Shown here: positions 1 to 10,457 of the stretch, piece by piece
How the letters are laid out: every line of letters begins with the position of its first letter
Numbering within the stretch: position 1 is the stretch's first letter
Origin: Sordariomycetes sp. S80-01Y
Lineage: Eukaryota > Ascomycota > Sordariomycetes
DNA length: 64,000 nt
Direction: 5' to 3'
NCBI GenBank assembly: GCA_037042185.1
Contig: JAXQJY010000027.1
Span: 496,001-560,000 of the forward strand
Program-made: the position numbers and the translations under genes
Notes under the pieces: model-generated
The model's database searches: none
Told to the model about the DNA's origin: nothing
What the model saw: only the letters and a program-made list of their open reading frames with translations

Positions 1-1116
1 CGGGTGGAGACTCGAGAGCGAACGGCAGCAGCGACGATCAAGCGATGCAGAGGAAGACGAGAACGGAGGTGGTCCCAGCAGCGTGAGGAGGGGGAAAGAA
101 AGGAAGTGAGGCCAACGGTGAGAAGGGAGATGGAGAGACGGCTGCCAATCTGAGATGGTGTTGAGGCTGAGTCCGACCAGGTTGTTGCTTCGGTGTGGGA
201 GAGTTGGATCGATTGCCCTGGCAAGCCTGGATGGGACATCAGCATACTGTCAGCCAAGCCCCGTCACTGTGTCTTTGTTTGGCAAGTGGCAGCCCAGACC
301 GGCTTTCGATCGCACCTGCGTCTGACTTCAGGGCCCATTCTTCGTATTTTCGATACGCTAAACCGAATGCGACGCGCAGTCCCTCCTCCTCGCCATTGCC
401 TTCGTATCTCTATTTTCTCTGCGTCCCGTCGCCTCGTCCCCCTTTCTCTGATCCCGTGTCTTTTAACCAAAATTGCTTCCTGGCAAGTGTTTGAGACCTT
501 CATGTCCTGCTGCAGTGCCTGCTTTCTGACGCTCCAGCGGATTGGCCCTTGCTCCCTTGCTCGATGAGGGTCGGGGGTCCCCCCGTTGTTGGTGCGACAG
601 TCTCGCAGCCAGCCAATCATGGCCGCCTTTTCGTGCAGCAGACTGATTGAGACCGGGGCCCCTCCGGCTGCACCGGCCGAGCTCACGCCGTCCGCCCTGT
701 TGGCTGAGCGACGATGGGTCCATCAACCAGTTCATCGACGCCGAGAGCGCTGCTCACGTCACCACGTCGCACGACCGTGACATGACGATGGCTTCGCGAA
801 CCAAATATGCCTCTCCGTGGCCGTTACTGTCGCTCGCATGAACTCGATTGCTACATGCATTGTGTGGTACGCTGAAACGTTGGAAAATCCTCATGAAACA
901 CAGCACCGTCCCCCTTGCGATGGGCTCATCTCACCGTGACCTGAGCCGCCCGTGTCGATGCATACAAGTTTCATTGTCGCTCGCGTATCCCTATTAAACA
1001 TGTACCGCACAAAGTCTATCAATTGCGCTGTCCTCAACTCAACGCTATGCTGTACAGTCCAAATTGACCGAGCAACCCATTCTTTAACCAATTCCCAAAA
1101 CGCCCTGCACCGCGGC
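1..1116. other. gene-free stretch at left edge
   Basis: I see no convincing gene. Short open frames on both strands (for example the minus frame at 264-686) lack a recognisable domain and overlap one another. The stretch would hold the 3' untranslated region of the Zn2Cys6 gene that ends at 1117 and upstream or 5' untranslated sequence of a neighbour beyond the window. Confidence 0.5.
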
Positions 1117-3755
1117 TCAGCACACTCCTGACAAGATTGAAGTCGAATCCGAGATGGGTTGAGCCTGCCAATCCAAAGTCCCGTCCTCCCGTACTGTAAA
1201 GTCCGCTGCTTCTTCTACCAGCTCCCACATACCTGTCTCGGGGTTCCTCTGCGCGGACCGGAAGATGATATTCGTCCCAAAGTCCTCGAAGACAACCTCG
1301 CGTCGGCGAAGTCGAAGCCATTGCAGCTGCTCGTCGTCACCCCATGCCGCGCTTTCTGCCTCTGCCAGCTGGTTGCGGAGCGCAATTGCCCTGAATACAC
1401 GGCTGTCTCGTAAGGCGTTGCGGATGGGATACTGCCCCAGGATACGGATGGCATCAGCCCGAGTCGTAGGGTCACGGCATCCAAAGGCCGACACGAACAG
1501 AGGCCAGGTCCATCCCGAATCCATAGCAAATCCGCAGTTTGGCCGCGCCTGTAGCAGTATCTCGGCTAGGGCGTTGATCTCCCGGTATTGCGGCGTCAGG
1601 CCCTTGGCTGTGATCAGTCCTGAGAAGCGTGGTATGGCCGTGTAGATGTATAACACGAGGTACTCGATCCTTAAATTAACAGCCTGTAAGTATGACTGCA
1701 TGTCTTGGTGCTTGTTATGGGCAGCGGCCTGATATAGAGGATCGTATGCCTCGATCCACCGCTGCAGCCAGTATCTTGACTCGGCAACAAACTTGGAGAT
1801 CTTCGGATTCTGCTTCACGCTGCTCAGCTTCCTTTCCAATTCAGCCTCATCAGATATCCTGGATAGCTGCAGCTGGCTCGAAGTGACGGTCAAAATGGGG
1901 ATATACTGGACCATTTGCCTCTGCAACAGGCCCCAGTATCCCTGAGCCTCGTCATAGGAAGAGAACACACGTGGCATTTCTTCCAAAGAGGTGATGCTCG
2001 ATTGCTTCGGCCTGAAATATGGCGAGTGTTTGGTAAAGGGGAGAATTCCCGGCGGGCGTCGCGGTCGTGGAGGTGTCTGTCCATCGCTCTGCGGGCTGCC
2101 TTGGCTCTGCGGACTAGGAAGACCGGTCTGGCCTTGCGGACCTGGGTGCTGGCCGGGCTGGGGTGACTGGCCCTGCCATGGAGTTCCGGGTTGGCTGGGA
2201 GGGCTTAAATCCGCTGTCGAGACTCGCGAAGTAGGTGCTGTGTTTGTTTCCACTGGTGGTGCCCCAGCTGGCCCTGGTCCAGGTATGTTGGCAGGCGTTG
2301 GGGCGGGCGGTAGCGACCCAGCCCCAGGATTAACCCCAGGGGTAGTGCCCATAGCAGGCTGCCCAGTTTGCTGTTGTCGTTGGCTGGGGGGGAAGAAGAA
2401 CTTCTGATAGGATCCCATGAAGGATCTCGATTGTAGCTCTAGGGGCTTGTAACAGTCGAGGATCTCTTGGACCAACGAGGGCGGCGCGGGCGCTATACTG
2501 ACCAGGTCCGGGGCCTTCGGGGTGCACGAGGCCAGCTCGTTGAGCATACTGAAGCCGTGCGTGATGTGCTTCAACGCTGCGGGCATGTTGGCGCGCTGTG
2601 TCTCGAAGCATATAAACAGCAAGGACGACAGCATGGCCGTCCGCAAACCCTCACGAGTGGGGCGAGCTTTCGATTGCAGACGTAAAGCCTCGCAGTAATA
2701 TATGATGGCGTTGAGGTAGTGCTTGTTGGTGGTAGTCAGGGCGGATGCAACGTCGCGACCCTCCTGCATATAGGCTTTGCGAAGTGCTCCCACAGCCATG
2801 GCACCAAACCGCAGCACCGGTTCTTCGAGGGTTAGCTGCGGCATGGTCTGCGTCCACAGACGGGTCTGGACCAAACCACCGGAAAGGAAAGTCATCGACA
2901 ATGAAGACCATTCGTCAAAGTATGATCTTTGGTCGGCACTTTCAAAGCGAATGGTGTTGACCATGGGTTCCTCAACCAGTACCGGTGCCTTCTTGGTATG
3001 AATAAGCTTGCCCGCCGCTGCTGGGCCTTGTGATTCTGTGCCGGCGTAGCCATCGCAGTACCCTCGCCACTTCATACAGTTGAGACATGATGGCTTCGTC
3101 TCGTCGCATTTCACATGTCGTTTCCTGTCGGAACGTTAGTGTATGAACAGGTGTAGGGCATGACTGGCTCAAGCTATTCCCGTGCAAGAGCTCGGATCGG
3201 GCTGATCAGCCGCTGAGGTGACAACTCACTTGCCTATTCACCGACCGTGTTAGCGTGTGATACTGCGCGGGTGACAAGAGTTAAGAAATCGGAGCGAGAC
3301 AACGAGGCCAAATAGGTGAGATTGACTTACAGGTTGCGCAACCAGTGCGCGCACGAGTCGAGCTTTTGCGCGTATGTCTTGTCCTTGAGTCAAGCGCGAA
3401 TCGGTGGGTGCCTCCATGGGTACTTCCGCGTCCGCGAGTAGGAGGTGCCCCCGCAGATCTGGAGGATGCCGTTGCAGATGAGGAGCTGAAGGATAAGGCG
3501 AAGCACGTCAGCTCAGCTTTGCGGCCAAGACGATCCTATCATTTCACACGTGTACGGATACAAGATCGCAAATGAAGCGCCATTGAGGGCTACAACGTCT
3601 GTCGTGAGCAAGCTCGTTTCGACATGACGGCGTCCGCGGCTCTTGTTCCATTGACAGGTTGAACGGGGGCAACTGAAGATGGAAAGCACTTACCTATTTT
3701 TCGGATTGTTCCTCGGAGGATCCGCGCCGATGGGAACCGTGAACTGAATCTCCAT
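1117..3755 (-). CDS. Zn2Cys6 transcription factor with 4-nt microexon
   Basis: Spliced model complement(join(1117..3124, 3230..3233, 3331..3485, 3694..3755)), 742 residues. It is a nuclear DNA-binding regulator of unknown targets. The zinc cluster sits at about residues 70-97 with spacing C-x2-C-x6-C-x6-C-x2-C-x6-C and the typical RTGC..CKKRHVKCDE core. It is only complete if exon GCAA (3230-3233) is included: the donor GTAAGT at 3330, the acceptor TAG at 3236-3234, the donor GTGAGT at 3229 and the acceptor CAG at 3127-3125 all fit, with CTAAC branch sites in both flanking introns. The first exon (ATG at 3755) joins with phase 2 through GTAAGT to CAG. A Pro/Gln/Gly-rich linker lies near residues 300-420, followed by the helical fungal-specific C-terminal region. 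The body after the cluster is one long open frame. The target pathway is not known; the first-exon start is less certain than the rest. Confidence 0.85.
3230..3233 (-). other. 4-nucleotide coding microexon
   Basis: Bases GCAA on the minus strand, between introns of 97 and 105 bases. It completes the second cysteine codon (T|GC) and starts the following lysine codon (AA|G) of the zinc cluster. Skipping it puts an in-frame TGA at the junction, so it is needed for function. Both flanking introns have consensus donors (GTAAGT, GTGAGT), CTAAC branch sites and AG acceptors. This is read directly from sequence; transcripts would prove it. Confidence 0.8.
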
Positions 3756-6700
3756 GCCGTGTCCCGAATTCTTGCAATTCTACGACGACTCGCACAGAGC
3801 GCGCGGGATGAGTTGCGGTATAGATATGAACCTGAGGTGTTCAACAGTGAGAACTGTTGGTGGCGACGTCAGCAGATCGCGGGGCTCCAGACGCACGGCG
3901 CTCTTTAGCCTGGAAGATGCGTTGTTAAGCTCGAAAATGTCGAAAGGCCCGAGTCTTTGGGCGAGCTGGATCCAAGGTATCGGCAGCCGTGGCGTGCGCC
4001 TGGCAATGCTTATTACGACTGTGCACCAACAGGGTTGGGAGAAGCCAGAAAGGAGTAAAGGGGCTTTTGAGTTCGAAGAACAAGGTCCTGGCGCTTGACA
4101 GACCTGTAGGACGAGTGAGCAACCAGACTGACTAGCAAAGTTGGGGAAGGGCGGCAACGGACGAACCAGCTCACGATATTTATTGAAACGGACTGAGGAG
4201 GGCGGGTCGGGCTCGGGGAGGGCGGTGGAGCCAATTTATGGCGGCATTCGAGATCAAGAAGTTCGTCCCGGCGTCTCCAGAGCTTGGGCAGACCACAAGC
4301 AAACACGACAAGGTAGATAGTTCCGAGCTAGCGCGAGATGTGCAGCACAGATTTGTCCATATCAAGACGAGAAGTCTCGATTCGCTGTTGCGGGTGTTGG
4401 GATATAGCTTGAATCTAAATGTCGAAAATAGCAATCCCTGGCAAGCTGAAGCTGGGCGTCATGGAGATGCGGACCAAGAGGGGGAGCTGGAGACGAAGCG
4501 GATCAGGCGAGGCGGACTGCATGGAGGTCGAGGCGGACCCGAGTTAAGGAGGAAGGGCGTGGGACTTTCTTATTTTCTTTCGTGCTCGCTCGTAGGATAG
4601 ACCAAGATCTGAGCTGCCCTTGACCCTCTTGGAAAGGATGTCCATCTTGGGATCGATGTGCACGGATGGGCTCCATGTGTGCTGCACATCGCCGGCAGTG
4701 AGGCCGCTGTAGCGGGTACACGTCGAGGACGACGACATCTCCGCTGCGAGGGTGCAGTAGTTGGCAGTTAGCCTGTGGCCCTAAGAGGTAAAGCCACCAC
4801 ATGGGATCGGGGGTAGGGGGCGCACTCCACTGGGCTAGCGAAACGTAGTGGATGGTAGCCTGTGACCCGTGCCGGCACTTGGCGTTGGCAGCCATCGGTC
4901 CTGGGCGGCTCGAGTTGCGAGGCCATCGTGAGGAGGAGTGATCGTCAGGGCTTTGCAGACTCACACACACACATATATGCGGGCCCGGGGGGAGCAATGC
5001 ACTCAGGAGGTACCTGCCAGGAGGAGTTCAAACTGTCGCCGTGTATGGCAGCTTGAGCCTGAGCCTAAGCCTGCTGAGCCTGAGGGCTTCGAGGTGGGTC
5101 GAGGGAGGACTGGGAGTTGAGTTGGTGACTGACGGTGTCAGCAGATACAGTACCCTGAGGTACCTGGGTTGGCACCTCAGATAAGTCCAGTTTGCAGGGC
5201 AGTGGCGGCGGTGGACGGTGCAGGTGCAGGTGGGGGTTTTGGAGGGGCAGACTCGGAGCCGCCATCGCACTGTCAGGGCTGTAATTAGTGGTGGCGACCA
5301 CCTGGAGAGACGGGGCTCGATAACGAAATCGAGCTCGAGCACTGGCATAACCCCCCTCTGTTGAATCTGCCAAGGGAAGCCAAGTAAAGCTTGACTTGAC
5401 TTCTCCTTGACAGCAAAAAAAGCTTCTGTTTCTTGCCGTAACTTACAAACGCGGCCGTTCCCCAGTGCAGCGGTCCAAGGTCCAAGGCGATCCATCCCAC
5501 CGGACGCCAGCGCCAGTGTCAGCGCGAAAGCCGACCCCTCCTTTGAAGGTCCAACTATCGGTCCCATCTTCTACGGACCGGCAGGGCTGCACTGCTGGAC
5601 GCCACAGACGGATCGTCAACATATCGAATCGGAAACAAGTATCAGCAGCTCCTGAAACACATCCGCTGAGAGATCGTCCCGCTGATTTGTCCGAAACAAA
5701 TGCAACCCTGGCGATGGCGTGGCAAATATGCCGATAACTTCTTGCGATGTGCACAACTCCATATCCAACCACGAGGGACATCGCGCTACTTACGGAATCG
5801 GCCGACGCGAGCCCGAAGAACCGGCGCAAGAAGAGGCCTGAAAGGGGCTTGGGTATGACAAGTTCGGCCTGCAAAAGCTGCGCACGTATCTGGGGAGAGC
5901 ATGTGCTGTGGTTTCTGTTTACTCTGACAGCATCCCTCGCTCAGAGCATCCTCACCGAACCCTCGCTTTGAAACCGTTCAAACCAAGCTCAGGTTCAGAT
6001 GGAAAGATATGTACCAATTTGGGGCAACCATCATCTCCTATCACATATTGTTCGTGTTTTCTTTGCACATCAAAGCGGGCAGCAGCAGTAGTAATACTCC
6101 TCTTCCCGTATGAGTACTAGCATGTGTCGACGTGCTGCATCCTCCACAAGTTCCTGAGCTAAGCTTCCATCTCGACCCATAAGGGTCGGCCGCCCGTACC
6201 ATGGTGCTATGGTCGCTGGCCTTGCTGGCCAAGCAAAAGCTGCAGCCAAACAACGCAACGGCTCATGATAACATCCTCTGTCATGTTTGCAGCTCGACGT
6301 GGCTTGCTGCCGGCATCGCCGTGAATGTGGCGTTGGCATCCCTGTTGACGATGACCAAACTTGGACGTGGGAGGCAAGGTTGTCCCACAAAGACTGTGTT
6401 GACCACGGCACGCAAAAAGTACCAAGTTCATAGACTAGAAAGGATCCAAGGTCTAGTAGGCATTTGAACATGCATATGTCCGCATCTCATTCGGCCCATC
6501 TGCCCTGTCAAGCATGCCACGTCCTCGCAAGTGCCTGTGGATGACGGACCGACTCAAGCACCGCGCGCTCTGTGGACCAGCGGCCCTCGAATCCGGGGCC
6601 GAAGAACTCTTGTTTTTGGATATCCTGGGGAGGACTTACTTGTCAATTAAGTTGTCAGTAACCAGCTGCGTCGATGAGTTTCGCAATGGACTCTGCCTGG

Positions 6701-6838
6701 AGAAACCTGCGAAGAGGCAAGATGTCAAAGGTCAAGGGTAAAATTTACTTGATACGTTGCGTAGCGCCATGAATTGGATAGCTTGCTGACTAGCTAGTAG
6801 TACTTTTTCCCAAACGCCAAACTTCCATCCTCCTATGA
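3756..6838. other. 3.1 kb gene-free stretch
   Basis: Upstream region of the Zn2Cys6 gene on the left and downstream region of the disordered-protein gene on the right. Overlapping open frames occur on both strands (for example 4503-4997 minus and 5028-5567 minus), but none has a recognisable domain or consistent splice sites. A short CA/TA run lies at 4962-4979. I infer promoter and untranslated sequence. A long upstream region of this kind is common for fungal regulators. Confidence 0.5.
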
Positions 6839-7421
6839 TTACCTGCGCTCGCTAGCGACGCCCTCAGCGGACACAGGAGGTTGATCCTCAGCTGTGGGAT
6901 AGTCGGAGGCCCCCTTGCCGGTCTTTCCAGTCTCATAAGGGCGGTCGTGGTGGTTCTGGTGGATTGGATCCGTGAGGTTGGCGCCCACACCAGTCAGACC
7001 AGCGCGATCCTTCTTGTGGGTGCCGTGAAGCTCTTGGCTGGTCTGTCCAGATCCGGGATGTCCCAGTCCTTGGTGGACGGATGCAGAAGTAGCACCAGGG
7101 AGGGTCTCTGAGGCGGCAGTCGTAGCTTGAGCATCGGGGTTCTGGGCCTGACCGGGCACCTCATTGACGGGGTTGGGCTGGAAAGTGTTCTCCTTGGGAG
7201 CAGTTCCAGGAGGGTGTGTCTCTGCATGGAACTCGGGTACGGCGTCATTGCCGACCTTGACACCGGGAGCGTGCTGTTGACACTCGTCAGTCTTCAAGTG
7301 AAGATGTAGTGGGAAAAGTGATACTTACGCCCTTGGTGGTGAGAGGCTCGGAAGGCTTGACCCGGCTGTGGAACTCGCCTTGGGCGGAGTTCATGGTGTC
7401 GGTGTTCCTGAAGTGAGACAT
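6839..7421 (-). CDS. small hydrophilic disordered protein
   Basis: Spliced model complement(join(6839..7273, 7329..7421)), 175 residues. The 55-base intron has a GTAAGT donor and CAG acceptor, phase 0, joining ..TTKG to HAPGVKVGND... The protein starts MSHFRNTDTM. It is very hydrophilic, rich in Gly, His, Pro, Thr and Ala, and has no Trp, Cys, signal peptide or membrane segment. It appears largely disordered. I recall similar short proteins in other filamentous ascomycetes (shared HAPGVKVGND-like and HPPGTAP-like blocks) but no named family. The composition resembles LEA-like or conidiation/stress-induced proteins; that role is an inference. The gene stands alone between long gene-free stretches. 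Confidence 0.75.
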
Positions 7422-8573
7422 GGTGATGATTTCCTTGACTTTGTTGTGGTAGATGCGCGATGGTTCCGGCAAGGTCGTGGTAAGATGAGAGATAGATGGA
7501 AGAAGACAAGACAACCAGCACGACTGGGTTTTAAAGCGACCTCTACCTTACCTCACAGAGAAACCCTGACGACATCATCACCCCGCCTGAGGAAAAGCCT
7601 GAGAGCATCACTCTGACTTATGATGTCAACTGTGTGAAGGCCCAGCCCAAAATTACATCACTCGAGGGGCACTTCTGGGGCGCTGGACACTCCAGCGCGG
7701 GCCTGTACCTGGATGCCCCTCTCAAGCGCTCACATGATTCGACCTGCGCTCAGTTAAAGACGTTTGCGACCAAAATCTTCCTCAACTATCGCGATCCTTG
7801 CGCATCGACATCGCAGTGTTGCGCATCATGACATTATGGTGGAGCGATCACGGACCTACACGTCCGCTCGCCTCCTGGTTGGCGGGCTGGCGGGGCGGTC
7901 TTGGCACTGGAGCGGGAAGCTGCAACCTTTTTACCTTCAGTTATTCCCGTTCCTTGCCCATCTCTCCAGTCGTATCGATATCGCAACTTATCGATATGGA
8001 GCAAAGCGACATGAGGTGCATCTTGTAGTTCTTGTTCCCTCTTCTCGAGATGGCTGAGCGGGCATTTGCGATGCGAGCCAGAAATGGATACCATGTCATC
8101 ATCAGACACGCAACATTCCCTATCGCCTGTCTTTTTTGTTTGCTGATGTCTCAGATGCACTCTCCCGGTGTCCTTCGGTCACCGTTCGGCGACCATTCAC
8201 AGCTCCATGATACCTAGGAAGACTCTCCCCGAGACATCGCCATCTCAAGACATGACGACTTGGCAGCCTCGCATGCGACGTCGGCGGCAGATGCCAGTCT
8301 CGCCCTCATATCCGCACGCCAACATGAACGACTTTCAGCTCCTCCACCCCTGTCTTCTACCGACAACGTGGGCACACTGAGACATAGGACAAGGCTCAGA
8401 AGGCAATGTCAAAGCAGGCTCTGGTCGCGAGCGAGGCTCGTCCCTTGCCCGACCATTCACGGCAATGCTAGTCCACTCGGAGATCTGTGGGCAGGCGTTG
8501 GGAGATTGGCGGAGTACGTGGAAGCACACAAGAGACGCGCGATTGCTTGTGGGCATAACCATGTCCGAGGCTG
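7422..8573. other. divergent intergenic region
   Basis: Lies between two divergently transcribed genes (the disordered protein on minus and the 627-residue protein on plus). No gene is supported. A short palindromic pair built on ATCGAT occurs at about 7974-7998. It probably carries both promoters. Confidence 0.5.
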
Positions 8574-10457
8574 TTGTTCTCACCTGAGCTCTGCTCGGTG
8601 AGATCATGGTCGGTGTATATGAGTGGGAAGTCTCTCCGTTGGGTAGAAGCAAAGGATGTGAGCGAACCCAGCTTTCATCAACGCTTCTCGATGCCAATGT
8701 CTGCATTCAGAGGTGATCCAGTCCGCCCTAGCGATGAGGCATTCGAATCGACTTTCGCCCATGGCTACCGAACATGGTCACATCTTCAACATCTCGCTCG
8801 CGAAAAAGGCCACAGTCAAGTCATTCTGAGCGGTCTGAGAACAGTCGACCACGCTTTTCCACACTACCCTGGTATGCCTTCTGGTCTGGTTCTGACGTAT
8901 CCTGTTCAAGGGTATGCCTTGGCTAAGGCGACCTTGCTTTGGGACATGATGCAGTCCGACCGCGAGACTCGGCCTTGGAGGGAGGATATGCGGTTCCAGC
9001 TCGCTTTCCCGAGCCCTGTCGTTGTTGAACATTCTTCGAGCTACGATGAGAGTTGGGAGACGAAGCAGCTGGTGATGCTTTTCTCAGCTTGGGCTTACGT
9101 ACTTGCAGCTCGATGGGCTGAGCTCCTACCCGGTATGGCGCACTTGAGATACGCTGATGCTGAGGGGTCCGAAACTTCGCCTCGGGAAGCACCCAATCCT
9201 CGGCATGCCTCAGAAATGGCTGGTGTTGATAACGATGGCCGTGACTGGTGGCGGTGTGTCCAAACACCAGGCTCGGGATGGGAAGCGAAAGCCTACGTGG
9301 AAGGTCAAGTGGATCTGTACTCGCCATGGTCGCTCACCGTTCAAGACGGCCAGAAGCACGGGCGGTCCGGTGCAGCAGTGACCAGCCCGAGCCTGCGGGA
9401 TTCGCCTACCTATCGACAGGCTCTGGGATATGTTCAAGCCTACTCCCACAATCACCGCGTCCACGACATCTCGAGAGCAGCTCTAGCCGCCGCAATGTTT
9501 ATCCCAGTTGCAAGGCACGACCGACGCAATATTCGACTTCATGAGTTATCATTCGAAACTAAGAGTACTCCAGACTACAACACTGCCGCCTTCATACCCT
9601 CAGATGCTGTCATTGACCGATTGCTCATGCTCAGCTGCAATGCCTTGGGTATCAAGTCTCTTCTCCACAGCACTTTCTATAATCCTGACGTTCACTGCAA
9701 TTTCAGCGGACCCTGGACACAGGGTTTGATGAGATGTTTGGGAGGTTGCGATCCGATGTCAAGATTGTCAACACTCATACATCGAGACCCGGATATTGGC
9801 TTTTTGTGGGCAGGTGCCCATATCACTGGGTTCGAGAGCTCGTGTCTGGCCCAAGTTTCATGCGGTCTTTGGAAAGTCGACCTTGCGCTTGGAGCTTTGA
9901 CCGGTACACAACTGTCGTTTATGCAGGCAAATGCTGCAATTGACACCGGAGCTTCCACGCTATCGAGAGCTGATGAGTGCAGGATTAAACATCTGTACCA
10001 GCAATCGCTTGGTGGGGCTAACTTTGCTTTCGCGCCCTTTGGCGCTTCGCATGTTTCCGAACTCGACCTGGACATTCGAAGTCATCTCTTGGGAGACTTG
10101 CCGCCCGTCATGCAGCTAAGGCACGTAACTTGGGAGACTACTTCGGGGACGAAGACCGTGAGGCTGAGGCTCCCACGTCTAAGAGAAAAACGCAACTTAG
10201 CGCCCGAATCGAAATCCGGTGTGCCTAGCCCTTCGGATGAGGAACGGAGAGCTGCCGAGCTGTGTTCGAGGAGGACTACGCAAGCAGCTTTTAGCTGGCT
10301 TCGCGAGGCTCCCATTGTGGACGGCACGACAAGTGCCTCGGGTTTGTCGGCGATTGTCGAAGGTGGGTTGGTTTGGTCGTTGGGAGAGCGTGGGATCTTC
10401 GAGCACGAGTGGCTTCGGATGACCCCCCCTCCGACAGAGGTTGTGCGAGATAAATAG
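8574..10457 (+). CDS. uncharacterised 627-residue fungal protein
   Basis: A single long open frame with coding-like composition. I do not recognise a domain. The protein is rich in Trp and His, has no signal peptide or obvious membrane segment, and contains blocks that look conserved in character: MSAFRGDPVRPSDEAFEST near residue 40, HYPGMPSGLVLTYPVQGYAL near 95-115, and a helical ETKQLVMLFSAWAYVLAARW block near 160-180. The C-terminal 130 residues are more charged and less ordered. The start is uncertain: Met16 (8619) or Met43 (near 8700) would also serve, and the latter directly precedes the first conserved-looking block. Function unknown. It would most likely be cytosolic or nuclear from the lack of targeting signals. 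Confidence 0.7.
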   Translation: MFSPELCSVRSWSVYMSGKSLRWVEAKDVSEPSFHQRFSMPMSAFRGDPVRPSDEAFESTFAHGYRTWSHLQHLAREKGHSQVILSGLRTVDHAFPHYPGMPSGLVLTYPVQGYALAKATLLWDMMQSDRETRPWREDMRFQLAFPSPVVVEHSSSYDESWETKQLVMLFSAWAYVLAARWAELLPGMAHLRYADAEGSETSPREAPNPRHASEMAGVDNDGRDWWRCVQTPGSGWEAKAYVEGQVDLYSPWSLTVQDGQKHGRSGAAVTSPSLRDSPTYRQALGYVQAYSHNHRVHDISRAALAAAMFIPVARHDRRNIRLHELSFETKSTPDYNTAAFIPSDAVIDRLLMLSCNALGIKSLLHSTFYNPDVHCNFSGPWTQGLMRCLGGCDPMSRLSTLIHRDPDIGFLWAGAHITGFESSCLAQVSCGLWKVDLALGALTGTQLSFMQANAAIDTGASTLSRADECRIKHLYQQSLGGANFAFAPFGASHVSELDLDIRSHLLGDLPPVMQLRHVTWETTSGTKTVRLRLPRLREKRNLAPESKSGVPSPSDEERRAAELCSRRTTQAAFSWLREAPIVDGTTSASGLSAIVEGGLVWSLGERGIFEHEWLRMTPPPTEVVRDK

